DNA of 55,474 nucleotides from Chloroflexota bacterium (GCA_016234555.1 JACRBJ010000097.1:1-55474); one strand, 5' to 3'. Shown: positions 25,521 to 32,963, numbered from the stretch's first letter. Program-made: numbers and translations. The notes: generated from the letters alone by a model not told the origin.

Positions 25521-26102
25521 CTACTGGGCGGCGGGAGTTGCTTCGCCCTTCGCCTCAGCCTGTTCGCCCTTTTCCTTCTTCTTTACGCCACCCTTGGCTG
25601 GAGCCAACACCACGAGCATGGTCCGTCCTTCCATTTGCGGCGGGACTTCGACGACAGCTACATCCACAAGGTCCTGGACGATCTCACGCAAATCTTCGAG
25701 CGCAATTTCAGGGTAATCCATTTCACGTCCGCGGAACTTGATGGTGACACGAACCTTGTGTCCCTGATTCAACCAGCGGCGGGCGTCATCCACCTTGAAG
25801 CCGCGATGGGCATCATTCGTCTTGGGACGCAGGCGGATTTCCTTGACCTCGATCTTGGTCTGAGCCTTTTTGGCTTCGCGTTCCTTCTTCGCCTTTTCGT
25901 AAATGAACTTGCCGAAGTCCATCACACGACAAACAGGCGGGGTTGCCCCGGGAGAAACCTCCACAAGATCCAACTCGGCTTCACGGGCAATTTGCAGAGC
26001 CTGGCGGATGGGTACGACACCCACATTCCCACCATCGGCACCGATCAGGCGAACTTCCGCGACGCGGATGCCCTCATTTACTCGAAACTCGTTAGCGCTG
26101 AT
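25521..26102 (-). CDS. infC: Translation initiation factor IF-3 (probable AUC start)
   Basis: 193 residues if started at ATC 26100-26102. N-domain FRVNEGIRVAEVRLIGADG, linker with KKAQTKIEVKEIRLRPKT, C-domain KVRVTIKFRGREMDY; a Lys/Glu-rich tail follows. No ATG or GTG lies near the conserved N-terminus. AGAGGAG ends 6 nt before an ATC codon (ATC AGC GCT AAC GAG), while the nearest alternative, TTG at 26129, has no Shine-Dalgarno sequence. AUU/AUC/AUA starts are the rule for infC in many bacteria and give autoregulation by IF-3. First gene of infC-rpmI-rplT. Confidence 0.95.
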   Translation of the reverse strand: MSANEFRVNEGIRVAEVRLIGADGGNVGVVPIRQALQIAREAELDLVEVSPGATPPVCRVMDFGKFIYEKAKKEREAKKAQTKIEVKEIRLRPKTNDAHRGFKVDDARRWLNQGHKVRVTIKFRGREMDYPEIALEDLREIVQDLVDVAVVEVPPQMEGRTMLVVLAPAKGGVKKKEKGEQAEAKGEATPAAQ

Positions 26103-26131
26103 ATGCTGCTCCTCTTGGTCTAGAAACAAAT

Positions 26132-26150
26132 CCAGCCTTCGTGCGGCTGG
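26132..26150 (-). promoter_or_regulatory. infC leader hairpin
   Basis: CCAGCC / GGCTGG stem with a 7-nt loop, followed on the minus strand by ATTTGTTTC, about 15 nt before the infC Shine-Dalgarno sequence. It could be an attenuator or part of the bL20 autoregulatory leader known for this operon in other phyla. On the plus strand the same sequence is followed by TTTTTA. Confidence 0.4.
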
Positions 26151-26164
26151 TTTTTAGCGGGCGA

Positions 26165-26194
26165 ATAATACCATGAAGGAGGAAGAGTCGTCAA
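26165..26194 (-). promoter_or_regulatory. infC operon promoter
   Basis: TTGACG (26189-26194 on the minus strand), 18-bp spacer, TATTAT (26165-26170). Good match to a vegetative promoter, about 65 bp before the infC start. Confidence 0.6.
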
Positions 26195-26285
26195 TAAAAA
26201 CGTGGAAGCTCATTCCAAATCGCCGATCCACCCCGAAGGGCTCGGAAACAAGCCAATTATCTTGAACGAGAAGCGCAAATTTTCC

Positions 26286-26314
26286 TTGACCAGCAAGATA
26301 CATTACAGTAAAAT
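26286..26314 (+). promoter_or_regulatory. tRNA-Arg promoter
   Basis: TTGACC (26286-26291), 17-bp spacer, TAAAAT (26309-26314), 18 bp before the tRNA 5' end. Confidence 0.65.
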
Positions 26315-26332
26315 ACCCCCCGCTCAATCAAT

Positions 26333-26409
26333 GCCCTCGTAGCTCAGTGGATTAGAGCGCTTGCTTGCGGAGCAATAGGTCGCGTGTTCGAGTCGCGCCG
26401 AGGGCGCCA
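26333..26409 (+). tRNA. tRNA-Arg (anticodon GCG)
   Basis: Complete cloverleaf of 77 nt with encoded CCA. Acceptor GCCCTCG/CGAGGGC, D-stem GCTC/GAGC, anticodon arm CTTGC-TTGCGGA-GCAAT (one C-T mismatch at the top), T-arm GCGTG-TTCGAGT-CGCGC. The anticodon GCG reads CGC/CGU. Many bacteria instead use an ACG (inosine) tRNA for these codons. Its 3' 23 nt are repeated three more times immediately downstream. Confidence 0.92.
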
Positions 26410-26690
26410 GAAACCGTCTCATTGTGAGGCGGTTTTTTAGTTCGCATGCCCCATCGAGGGGTGATATTCGAGTCGCGCCGAGGGCGCCAGAAACCGTCTC
26501 ATCGTGAGGCGGTTTTTTAGTTCGTGTGCCCCATCGAGGGGTGATATTCGAGTCGCGCCGAGGGCACCAGAAACCGTCTCATCGTGAGGCGGTTTTTTAG
26601 TTCGTGTGCCCCATCGAGGGATAATATTCGAGTCGCGCCGAGGACGCCAGAAAAACCGACTCTCGGCAAGAGATGGTTTTTTTCGTTTCC
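26387..26690 (+). repeat. 80-bp tandem array of tRNA 3' end plus terminator (4 copies)
   Basis: Copies start at 26387, 26467, 26547 and 26627, exactly 80 bp apart. Each unit begins with the T-loop and 3' acceptor half of the tRNA (TTCGAGTCGCGCCGAGGGC, then GCCA), continues with a terminator hairpin (AAACCGTCTCA, loop, TGAGGCGGTTTTTT) and ends with CCCCATCGAGGGG and TGATA. The first copy is the tRNA itself. The third and fourth copies carry single-base changes (GCACCA, GACGCCA), and the last hairpin has been replaced by a different T-tailed one (AAAACCGACTCTC...GAGATGGTTTTTTT). Confidence 0.92.
26411..26440 (+). terminator. tRNA-Arg terminator (first of the series)
   Basis: AAACCGTCTCA (26411-26421), loop TTG, TGAGGCGGTTT (26425-26435) with one G-U pair, and TTTTTT. 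The same hairpin recurs 80 and 160 bp further on. Confidence 0.85.
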
Positions 26691-26735
26691 AAGGCGGTGG
26701 GCGGAATTCCTTTTCTTTTGTTTATAATGGTGGAC

Positions 26736-27545
26736 ATGAAAAAGAATAAACCACACATTCTACTTACCAACGATGACGGCATCCGCTCCCCGGGACTTTG
26801 GGCTGCCGCCAGTGAACTATCCAAAATCGGCTACGTGACCGTTGCCGCGCCGCGTGAACAATCCTCTGGGATGGGGCGCAGCCTGCCCAGCACGTCGGAT
26901 GGAATTATCCGCAAGGAACAGGTCCAGGTCAACGGTCAGACATGGGACGTGTATGCTGTCGGCGGCTCACCCGCCCAGGCAGTCCTGCACGGCATTTTGG
27001 AAATCATACCGCACAAACCAGACCTGGTCGTTTCGGGAATCAACTACGGGGAAAACGTCGGCATGGGCATCACCATTTCAGGCACGGTTGGCGCGGCAAT
27101 GGAAGCTGCCGCGTTGGGAATTCCCGCACTGGCGATTTCACTCGAAACAGAGACCCAGTATCACCTATCCCATTCGGAGGATATTGACTTTTCAACGGCG
27201 GGATATTTCACCGCCCATTTTGGGCGATTGCTTCTCAAGAAGAAGTTTTTTTCCGGGGTGGATGTGGTCAAGGTCGAGGTGCCGACTCATGCCACGCCCG
27301 AAACTGGGTGGGAGGTTTGCAGGCTTTCCCCCAGCCGATATTACGACCCGATGCCCACCGAGCGAGCTTCGTGGGATCAGCCAGGTCCAATCTGGTACAA
27401 GCACAGCGGCGGCATTGAAAGGGAGCCTGAAGACACAGACGTTCACGTTTTGCGGACAAAGAAAAAGATCGCAGTGACGCCGCTGAATTTGGACATGACG
27501 GCGCGGGTGAAGTTCAGCGAGTTCGAAAACTTTCTGAGGAAATGA
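26736..27545 (+). CDS. surE: 5'/3'-nucleotidase SurE
   Basis: 269 residues. Metal-binding N-terminus HILLTNDDGIRSPGLWAAASEL, then PREQSSGMGRSLP, GGSPAQAVLHGI, DLVVSGINYGENVGMG and SGTVGAAMEAA, all SurE signatures. It dephosphorylates nucleoside monophosphates with a divalent metal. The start at 26736 has no clear Shine-Dalgarno sequence and lies 7 nt after TATAAT (26723-26728), so the message is nearly leaderless; earlier in-frame ATGs (26673, 26727) overlap the promoter. Insulated from the tRNA by the terminator array. Confidence 0.93.
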   Translation: MKKNKPHILLTNDDGIRSPGLWAAASELSKIGYVTVAAPREQSSGMGRSLPSTSDGIIRKEQVQVNGQTWDVYAVGGSPAQAVLHGILEIIPHKPDLVVSGINYGENVGMGITISGTVGAAMEAAALGIPALAISLETETQYHLSHSEDIDFSTAGYFTAHFGRLLLKKKFFSGVDVVKVEVPTHATPETGWEVCRLSPSRYYDPMPTERASWDQPGPIWYKHSGGIEREPEDTDVHVLRTKKKIAVTPLNLDMTARVKFSEFENFLRK

Positions 27546-27593
27546 CTTCCAAGTCCAGCCTGTTTTAGAGATTGCGAAAGAAAGGAGTTCCAA

Positions 27594-28208
27594 ATGAACC
27601 AACATTCAAAGCGGATTTTGTCTTTTTTGGTCGCGGCGACCTTTTTGATCATCGCCTGCGGATTTGGACAATCTGAAAACAATTCCGAACAGTTTGAAAA
27701 TCTTGTCGTGACATCGGTGGCGGAGACTCTCACGGCATTTCCAACCAGCACGCCCGCTCCGACAGATACGCCGTCCCCGACCCCCACAGAGGTTATTCCC
27801 ACCATTCAATTTACGGCCATGCCGACCTTTGTTCTGCCAACGAGCACCCCTGTGGGCAGCGCAAAGACTGATTACGTATGCAACGTCGCCGACCAGAAGC
27901 CGTTCGACGATACAGAGTTTCGTCCCGGGGACAGCTTCGATATAAAGTGGACCATCGTTAACACCGGGACGAAGAAATGGGAGGACGAGACCTATCTCGA
28001 ATACCAGGATGGCCCCGAAATGACCGACAAGACTCAAATAGAACTTCCCAACCTCAAACCAGGCGGAAAATATGATGTGGTCCTCGACGCGACTGCGCCA
28101 TCCGAAGCGGGCATGCAGGTCATGGTCTGGGCCGTAGTTGGGCCGGGAACGATCAAAGACTCGGTCTATTGGATGTGCTACCCCTATATAAGAATCATCG
28201 TGAAATAA
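27594..28208 (+). CDS. Lipoprotein with NBR1-type Ig-like domain
   Basis: 204 residues. Signal ending LIIAC (lipobox), a Thr/Pro/Ser linker (about 40-85), then an Ig-like domain (FRPGDSFDIKWTIVNTGTKKW, LPNLKPGGKYDVVLDATAPS, VYWMCYPYIRIIV) resembling the NBR1 Ig-like domain common in secreted Chloroflexota proteins. In NBR1 the W (here TKKWEDETYL) is the core residue. Exported, anchored outside the membrane; ligand unknown. AAAGGAG upstream of the ATG. Ends at a terminator shared with thrS. Confidence 0.8.
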   Translation: MNQHSKRILSFLVAATFLIIACGFGQSENNSEQFENLVVTSVAETLTAFPTSTPAPTDTPSPTPTEVIPTIQFTAMPTFVLPTSTPVGSAKTDYVCNVADQKPFDDTEFRPGDSFDIKWTIVNTGTKKWEDETYLEYQDGPEMTDKTQIELPNLKPGGKYDVVLDATAPSEAGMQVMVWAVVGPGTIKDSVYWMCYPYIRIIVK

Positions 28209-28212
28209 AAAA

Positions 28213-28237
28213 CAGGCGGAGGGAAATCCTCCGCCTG
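28213..28237 (-). terminator. Bidirectional terminator, thrS / lipoprotein
   Basis: CAGGCGGAGG / CCTCCGCCTG, a 10-bp stem with a 5-nt loop. On the minus strand it is followed by TTTTTTATTT and terminates thrS. Confidence 0.85.
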
Positions 28238-28253
28238 CCGTTTACAGTTCTGA

Positions 28254-30065
28254 CTACAACTCCTTCGCCCGTCTCGCAATCTTATCCTTTGCTCGCGCAA
28301 TAAAATCGCCAAGCGGAATGTTATTCTGCTGGCTGCCATCGCGGACGCGAAGCGAGATTTGCCCTGCTTCCATCTCGTTGTTACCGACCACGATCATGTA
28401 CGGAATCTTCATCAACTGCGCCGAGCGGATCTTGGCATTCATGCGCTGGGCAGAGACATCGGCGCTGGCGCGGATTCCGTTCTCGCGTAGTTCCTTTGCG
28501 ATTTTCTCAACGTATTCGTTCTGTGCATCCGTGATCGAAATCACGCGCACCTGTTCAGGCGAGAGCCAGACGGGGAAACTGCCCGCGTAGTGTTCAAGCA
28601 GGAAGCCGACCATGCGCTCGTGCGTCGAGAGCGGCGCGCGGTGGATGCAGAGTGGGATTTCGTCTGCGCCTTCCTTGTTCGTGAATTTGAGGTCAAAACG
28701 TTCAGGGACGGCAAAGTCCACCTGATTCGTAGCGAGGGAGAATTCCTTGCCGATGGCAGACCAAATCTGCACGTCGATCTTGGGACCGTAGAATGCGGCT
28801 TCATCGTCACGTTCCACATACGGCACACCGCCGTTGTCCATGGCGCGGCGCACCATGTCTTCCGTCTTGAGCCACAGGCGTTCGTTGTCCACGTACTTTT
28901 TACCGAGTCCCGCCTTGCCATGCAGGGACAGGCGCATCACATACTTTTCGATGCCAAACAGCTCAAAATACTTGTGGTACAGGTCGATCACACCCATGAA
29001 CTCCTGCTCGAACTGGTCTTCCGAGCAATAGATGTGGGCGTCGTTCATCTGCATCGAGCGGACACGCATCAACCCAAAGAGTTCACCCGATTTCTCATAG
29101 CGGTAGCACGTCCCATATTCGGCGAGTCGGATGGGCAGGTCGCGGTAGGAACGTCCCTTCGAGCCGAAAATCTTGTGGTGCATGGGGCAGTTCATCGGCT
29201 TGACGTAATACTTCACGCCTTCCAACTCCATCGGCGGATACATGCTCTCGGCATAGTACGGCAGGTGTCCAGAGCGGAGGAAGAGGTCTTCCTTCGTTAC
29301 AATCGGCGTGCGGACTCGATCATAGCCTGCCTTCTCTTCCATTTCCTTGGCAAGCTTTTCCAGTTCTTCGATCATCACGCCGCCGTTGGGCAGCCAGAGC
29401 GGAAGTCCGGGACCAACCTCATCGTCGAAGATGAAGATTTCCAGTTCCTTGCCCAGCTTGCGATGGTCGCGCTTCTTGGCTTCCTCCAATTGCTGGAGAT
29501 AGGCTTCCAAATCCTTCTTGCTCTCCCAGGCCGTGCCGTACACGCGTTGGAGCATCTTATTCTTCTCGTCGCCGCGCCAGTACGCGCCCGCCACGTTCAT
29601 CAACTTGAAGGCGTCCTGTTTGATCTCCTTCGTCGTCGCCACATGCGGACCACGGCACAAATCTGTGAACGTGTCATGCTGATAGATGGAAATCTCAGGC
29701 TTTTCGTTCAGCGGATTACCATACTCGTCCAAACCGCCTTTTTCGAGACCTTCGATCAACTCCAATTTGTAGGGCTGGTCCGCAAAGACCTTCTTCGCCT
29801 CCTCAGCGGAGATGACTGTCTTCTTGAACTCGTGTTTGCCCTGCACGATCTGCCGCATCCGCTTCTCGATCTGCTCCAGGTCTTCGGGCGTCAGGTTGCG
29901 CGGTAAATCAAAGTCATAATAAAAGCCGTTTTCCACGGGCGGACCGATGGTCACCTTGCCATCGGGAAATAATTCCAGAACAGCCTGCGCCATGACATGC
30001 GCCGCCGAGTGACGGATTCGATATAACTGTGACTCTTCGTATTTTTCCTGAACTTGTTGTGCCAT
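28254..30065 (-). CDS. thrS: Threonyl-tRNA synthetase (no TGS domain)
   Basis: 603 residues. It charges tRNA-Thr. The editing domain starts at once (RIRHSAAHVMAQAVLELFPDG, HxxxH, and LCRGPHV), followed by class II motif 1, motif 2 (NCPMHH and YEKSGELFGLMRVRSMQMND), motif 3 (IHRAPLSTHERMVGFLLEH) and the anticodon-binding domain. The usual N-terminal TGS domain (about 60 residues) is absent: the protein begins MAQQVQEKYEESQLYRIRH. The ATG at 30065 has AAGGAG upstream; the frame extending to 30197 runs into the T-box terminator. Expression is probably controlled by the T-box leader. Confidence 0.96.
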   Translation of the reverse strand: MAQQVQEKYEESQLYRIRHSAAHVMAQAVLELFPDGKVTIGPPVENGFYYDFDLPRNLTPEDLEQIEKRMRQIVQGKHEFKKTVISAEEAKKVFADQPYKLELIEGLEKGGLDEYGNPLNEKPEISIYQHDTFTDLCRGPHVATTKEIKQDAFKLMNVAGAYWRGDEKNKMLQRVYGTAWESKKDLEAYLQQLEEAKKRDHRKLGKELEIFIFDDEVGPGLPLWLPNGGVMIEELEKLAKEMEEKAGYDRVRTPIVTKEDLFLRSGHLPYYAESMYPPMELEGVKYYVKPMNCPMHHKIFGSKGRSYRDLPIRLAEYGTCYRYEKSGELFGLMRVRSMQMNDAHIYCSEDQFEQEFMGVIDLYHKYFELFGIEKYVMRLSLHGKAGLGKKYVDNERLWLKTEDMVRRAMDNGGVPYVERDDEAAFYGPKIDVQIWSAIGKEFSLATNQVDFAVPERFDLKFTNKEGADEIPLCIHRAPLSTHERMVGFLLEHYAGSFPVWLSPEQVRVISITDAQNEYVEKIAKELRENGIRASADVSAQRMNAKIRSAQLMKIPYMIVVGNNEMEAGQISLRVRDGSQQNNIPLGDFIARAKDKIARRAKEL

Positions 30066-30081
30066 TCTTACTCCTTTTCTT

Positions 30082-30140
30082 GACAATGGACGGTAGACCA
30101 CTGACCGTTGACCACGGTTCATCGTCCACGGTCTATTGTC
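30082..30140 (-). repeat. 59-bp imperfect palindrome between T-box terminator and thrS
   Basis: GACAATGGACGGTAGACC at one end and GGTCTATTGTC preceded by ATCGTCCAC at the other pair across the element with a few mismatches. It lies between the T-box terminator and the thrS Shine-Dalgarno sequence, so it lengthens the leader by 59 bp after the regulated terminator. Looks like a dispersed repeat that landed in the leader. Confidence 0.6.
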
Positions 30141-30405
30141 TAAAACAAAAAAACTCTCACCCACAACGGGGCGAGAGTTCAACTCACGCGGTACCACCCG
30201 ATTTACCCTCTTACGAGAGCATCTCTTGAGCTTCTAACGGAGCAACCCGTTTCACTTACTTGTACGGGCGAAGCGTGCTTCGCCCCTACGTTCTGCTTCA
30301 CGCTCGCGAGCGGTTTTCCGTGATTTTCCCAGGAAGAGACTCTCAATCATCGATCTCTTCTCCCTGTCAGGGATTTAACCACGTACTCGTCTCGGTCAAC
30401 GCGTT
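30141..30405 (-). promoter_or_regulatory. T-box leader controlling thrS
   Basis: The minus strand has the canonical T-box core GGGTGGTACCGCG (30187-30199), followed at once by a terminator stem AACTCTC...GAGAGTT (30152-30179) and a T-rich tract. T-box RNAs bind uncharged cognate tRNA, so starvation for threonyl-tRNA would favour antitermination. The specifier loop could not be placed with confidence; the predicted codon is Thr. A 28-bp REP-like palindrome (30262-30289) lies between stem I and the T-box core. Confidence 0.88.
30262..30289. repeat. REP-like palindrome, copy 2, inside the T-box leader
   Basis: GTACGGGCGAAGC GT GCTTCGCCCCTAC, 28 bp, near-perfect stem; same frame as the copy at 24750-24777. 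It lies in the variable part of the leader. Confidence 0.75.
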
Positions 30406-30445
30406 TTCTATTTTACTGAACACTGGTCACTGATTACTGACCTAG

Positions 30446-30519
30446 TGGGCGAGATAGGGCTCGAACCTACGACCTCTGCTATGTCAAAGCAGTGCTCTAA
30501 CCAACTGAGCTACCCGCCC
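30446..30519 (-). tRNA. tRNA-Val (anticodon GAC)
   Basis: Cloverleaf of 74 nt: acceptor GGGCGGG/CTCGCCC with discriminator A, D-stem GCTC/GAGC, anticodon arm CTGCT-TTGACAT-AGCAG, T-arm GTAGG-TTCGAGC-CCTAT. Anticodon GAC reads GUC/GUU. CCA is not encoded (the next bases are CTA), unlike the tRNA-Arg in this window. Confidence 0.94.
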
Positions 30520-30567
30520 GAAGGATTGCCATTATACCGAGGGTGGGCAAATTTGGCAATATGCTTT

Positions 30568-31590
30568 TTACCGCCTCAATTTCGAGACAATCAGCGTCAC
30601 ATCATCCGCCAGCGGACTCCCATTTGTGTGCTCCTTCAGCGCTGACATGATCATCTGGATCAGTTGCTCGGAAGATGCATCCGTATTCTGGCGGATGATC
30701 TCAGCCAGCCGATCCTCGCCCCACAGACTGCCCTGGGAATCCGCCGCCTCGGTAATGCCATCCGTGTAAAGCAGAAGAATATCACCTGGCTCCAATTGGA
30801 CATCCTCGCAGTTGATGAAAAACCGCTCCGACAATCCGATGGCAGGGCCCGTCGGACGGAGCCATATCTCCTCGTTTGTCGCCATGCGATACAGGTAAGC
30901 CGAATTGTGCCCCGCATTGGCGTAAGTCATCGTCCTCGTTTGCGGATTGTACTTTCCCAAAAAGATGGTCACAAAAGTCGTGACGTGGATGTTGTGGATG
31001 TAAAGACGGTTGATACGTTCCAAAACGGAGAGCGGGGAATCCGCATCCGGCACCAGCGTGTGGAAGGCGGTTTGCAGGCTGCTGACGAACATCCCAGCGG
31101 AGACGCCATGCCCGCTCACATCAGCCATGACAAAGCCGTGCGTCCCGTCTTTGAAATCGAGGAAATCAAAATAATCACCACCGACAATCTGGGCAGGACG
31201 ACTGAAAGCGGCGATATTCATCCCAGCCACGAACGGAATCTCCGCGGGCAACAAACCACGCTGAATGACCTGCGACATCTCCAGTTCATCTTGCAATTGT
31301 TGGAGTTCCTCATCGGAAAAATGTCCAAGGCAAACACTGGAAGTGTAGTCCATTTGCAGCAACTGGCTTTCCACGGCATCATGACAAAGCTTGCAAACAC
31401 CGAACGTCCCCTCCTTGATCTTCCCCAGCGTTTCGTCGATCACCTGCAGGCGTTCCTCGACACAGCATTCACCCTGCGAGCAAAGGCAGAGCTCCTGCTT
31501 TTCGGCTGGCGTCGCCTCGACCCATTGCGTCAGGTTGGCGCGCGTTTCCGCCAGGCGGGTTTCAACCTCTTCAAAAAGTTTGGTTTCCAT
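30568..31590 (-). CDS. SpoIIE/RsbU-type PP2C phosphatase with N-terminal DksA/TraR-like zinc finger
   Basis: 340 residues from ATG 31590 (GAGGAAG upstream). Residues 1-110 contain ETRLAETRANLTQWVEATPA, a CLCSQGECC cluster, then KIKEGTFGVCKLC...SSVCLGH, a DksA/TraR-type zinc finger. After a helical linker (SDEELQQLQDELEMSQVIQRGLLP), the PP2C domain follows with VGGDYFDFLDF, VMADVSGHGVSAGMF (metal Asp), ANAGHNSAYL, YTDGITEA and LADDVTLIV. Such phosphatases usually act on anti-sigma-factor antagonists. The zinc finger replaces the usual GAF/PAS sensor and may read metal or redox state. Divergent from the sortase gene. A longer frame to 31854 overlaps the sortase. Confidence 0.88.
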   Translation of the reverse strand: METKLFEEVETRLAETRANLTQWVEATPAEKQELCLCSQGECCVEERLQVIDETLGKIKEGTFGVCKLCHDAVESQLLQMDYTSSVCLGHFSDEELQQLQDELEMSQVIQRGLLPAEIPFVAGMNIAAFSRPAQIVGGDYFDFLDFKDGTHGFVMADVSGHGVSAGMFVSSLQTAFHTLVPDADSPLSVLERINRLYIHNIHVTTFVTIFLGKYNPQTRTMTYANAGHNSAYLYRMATNEEIWLRPTGPAIGLSERFFINCEDVQLEPGDILLLYTDGITEAADSQGSLWGEDRLAEIIRQNTDASSEQLIQMIMSALKEHTNGSPLADDVTLIVSKLRR

Positions 31591-31728
31591 ATCTTCCTCA
31601 TTCGTTGGCGATTTAAATAGAACAAATATTCTAACACAAACCAGCCATTTTTCAAACCAAATTTCACCCACGTATCCAGACCGATTGAGATGAAGGTATC
31701 TTACACATGGACTCCCCCTTCCTTGCGG

Positions 31729-31734
31729 TATAAT
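31729..31734 (+). promoter_or_regulatory. -10 box of the sortase gene
   Basis: TATAAT 10 nt before the sortase ATG; predicts an untranslated leader of only about 4 nt. No Shine-Dalgarno sequence present. Confidence 0.5.
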
Positions 31735-31744
31735 CCGCTCCGCC

Positions 31745-32653
31745 ATGGCAAGACGTAAAGCACCCGAAGAACTTTCTGTGGAGGAACTCCGCCGCCTGCT
31801 GGTTGAGAAGAGACGCGGCGCGCGAAAGGAACGCCTCGAACATTTCCGCCGCACGGGACGCGTGATCTCGGTTGCGCCCGACCTGTCCGATTTGAATCAG
31901 GACTCCGCGCCAATAGTTGATACGGCAGACGGGGCTGAATCCACACCCCAGCCTGCTCCTGTCAGCCTGCGCCGCAAGTTCCTAGATCGCGCCCTGTTGG
32001 GTGTGGAAGTGTTGGCAGTCATCGGTTTGATCGGCGTCCTGCTCAACGGACTTGGTCTGCTCCGCACGCTGAACACCGAAGTGGTCGCCGCGCTCAACCC
32101 CGAAACACCCACCGCGACTCCGCTGGTGATGGCGGTCGTCCTCCCATCGGGACATGTCCCGCCAGACGCGCAGGGCAACACCAAACCCAACGAGGCGGAA
32201 ATCCCCGAACACCTGCGTCCGATGGTGCAATCGCTTGCCAACATGCCCGTGCCGACCCCCGCGCCAGACCAGGCGGTCCGCCTTCAAATCCCCGCCATCA
32301 ACGTGGATGCACCCATCGTGCAGGGCGACGGCTGGGAACAACTCAAAAAGGGCGTCGGGCAATATATCGGCTCACCAGACCCAGGTCAGGATGGGAACGT
32401 TGTCCTCTCGGCGCATAACGATGTCTACGGCGAATTGTTCCGCTACCTGGATCGGCTTGTCCCCGGCGACCAGATCATCATCTCGACCCAGCAACGGCAG
32501 TACGTTTACATCGTGGACCGAACCGTTTTGGTGGAACCAACCGCCGTCGAGGTGATGGCTTCGAGCGGGAGTCCCACCGTGACGTTGATCTCGTGCTACC
32601 CATATCTTGTTGATAAACAGCGCATTGTCGTCTTTGCGCGGTTACAAAACTGA
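31745..32653 (+). CDS. Sortase (class C60)
   Basis: 302 residues. Basic cytoplasmic N-tail of about 75 residues (ELSVEELRRLLVEKRRGARK), one membrane helix (LLGVEVLAVIGLIGVLLNGL), Pro/Thr linker, then the catalytic domain from about 180: LQIPAINVDAPIVQGD, catalytic His in VVLSAHNDVYGELF, Cys in TLISCYPY (family TLxTC) and Arg in DKQRIVVFARL. All three active-site residues are present. It transpeptidates proteins with C-terminal sorting signals at the outer face. A possible substrate with LAGTG lies at 37.2-37.8 kb. Followed by a 57-residue membrane protein. Confidence 0.9.
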   Translation: MARRKAPEELSVEELRRLLVEKRRGARKERLEHFRRTGRVISVAPDLSDLNQDSAPIVDTADGAESTPQPAPVSLRRKFLDRALLGVEVLAVIGLIGVLLNGLGLLRTLNTEVVAALNPETPTATPLVMAVVLPSGHVPPDAQGNTKPNEAEIPEHLRPMVQSLANMPVPTPAPDQAVRLQIPAINVDAPIVQGDGWEQLKKGVGQYIGSPDPGQDGNVVLSAHNDVYGELFRYLDRLVPGDQIIISTQQRQYVYIVDRTVLVEPTAVEVMASSGSPTVTLISCYPYLVDKQRIVVFARLQN

Positions 32654-32705
32654 CGAAGTGATTTCATTTATTGCTTCGCGAATCATTCTTGAAGGAGAAA
32701 CAAAA

Positions 32706-32879
32706 ATGGCTAAGAAAAACAAAAGGGCATCCCAGCCCGTATCGTTTGCAAGCGCTCCCGCGGCGCGTGAGGAATTCAACCCCGACTACAGCATGGTCAA
32801 AAAGGACCTCAAACGCATCGGATCGCTGGCAGGCTTCTTTATCGTTGTGCTGGTGGCGCTCTCGTTCTTCCTGAAATAG
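32706..32879 (+). CDS. Small single-pass membrane protein
   Basis: 57 residues: basic start (AKKNKRASQPVS), then NPDYSMVKKDLKRIGSLAGF and a C-terminal helix (FFIVVLVALSFFLK). ATG 32706 has AAGGAG upstream. It follows the sortase by 52 bp on the same strand and may be co-transcribed. Not recognised beyond resembling the many small Chloroflexota membrane proteins with a VKxDLxRI motif before the helix. Confidence 0.7.
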   Translation: MAKKNKRASQPVSFASAPAAREEFNPDYSMVKKDLKRIGSLAGFFIVVLVALSFFLK

Positions 32880-32930
32880 TCCCAGAAAAAACTCAAACAC
32901 GAAGGACACGAAGACCACAAAGGGGTGAAG

Positions 32931-32963
32931 AGGAAAGGCTTGGAAACAGCCTTTCCTCTTTTT
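32931..32963 (+). terminator. Terminator after the small membrane protein
   Basis: AGGAAAGGCT / AGCCTTTCCT (32931-32940 with 32948-32957), then CTTTTTG. Preceded by GAAGGACACGAAGACCACAAAGG, part of a dispersed repeat also seen near 9.26 kb. Confidence 0.75.

Noticed and set aside
26387..26690. CRISPR or multiple tRNA genes
   Set aside because: Units contain only the tRNA 3' half (no D-arm or anticodon arm) and no variable spacers.
28590..29906. 438-codon plus-strand frame opposite thrS
   Set aside because: Antisense shadow; the thrS catalytic motifs fill the minus strand without gaps.
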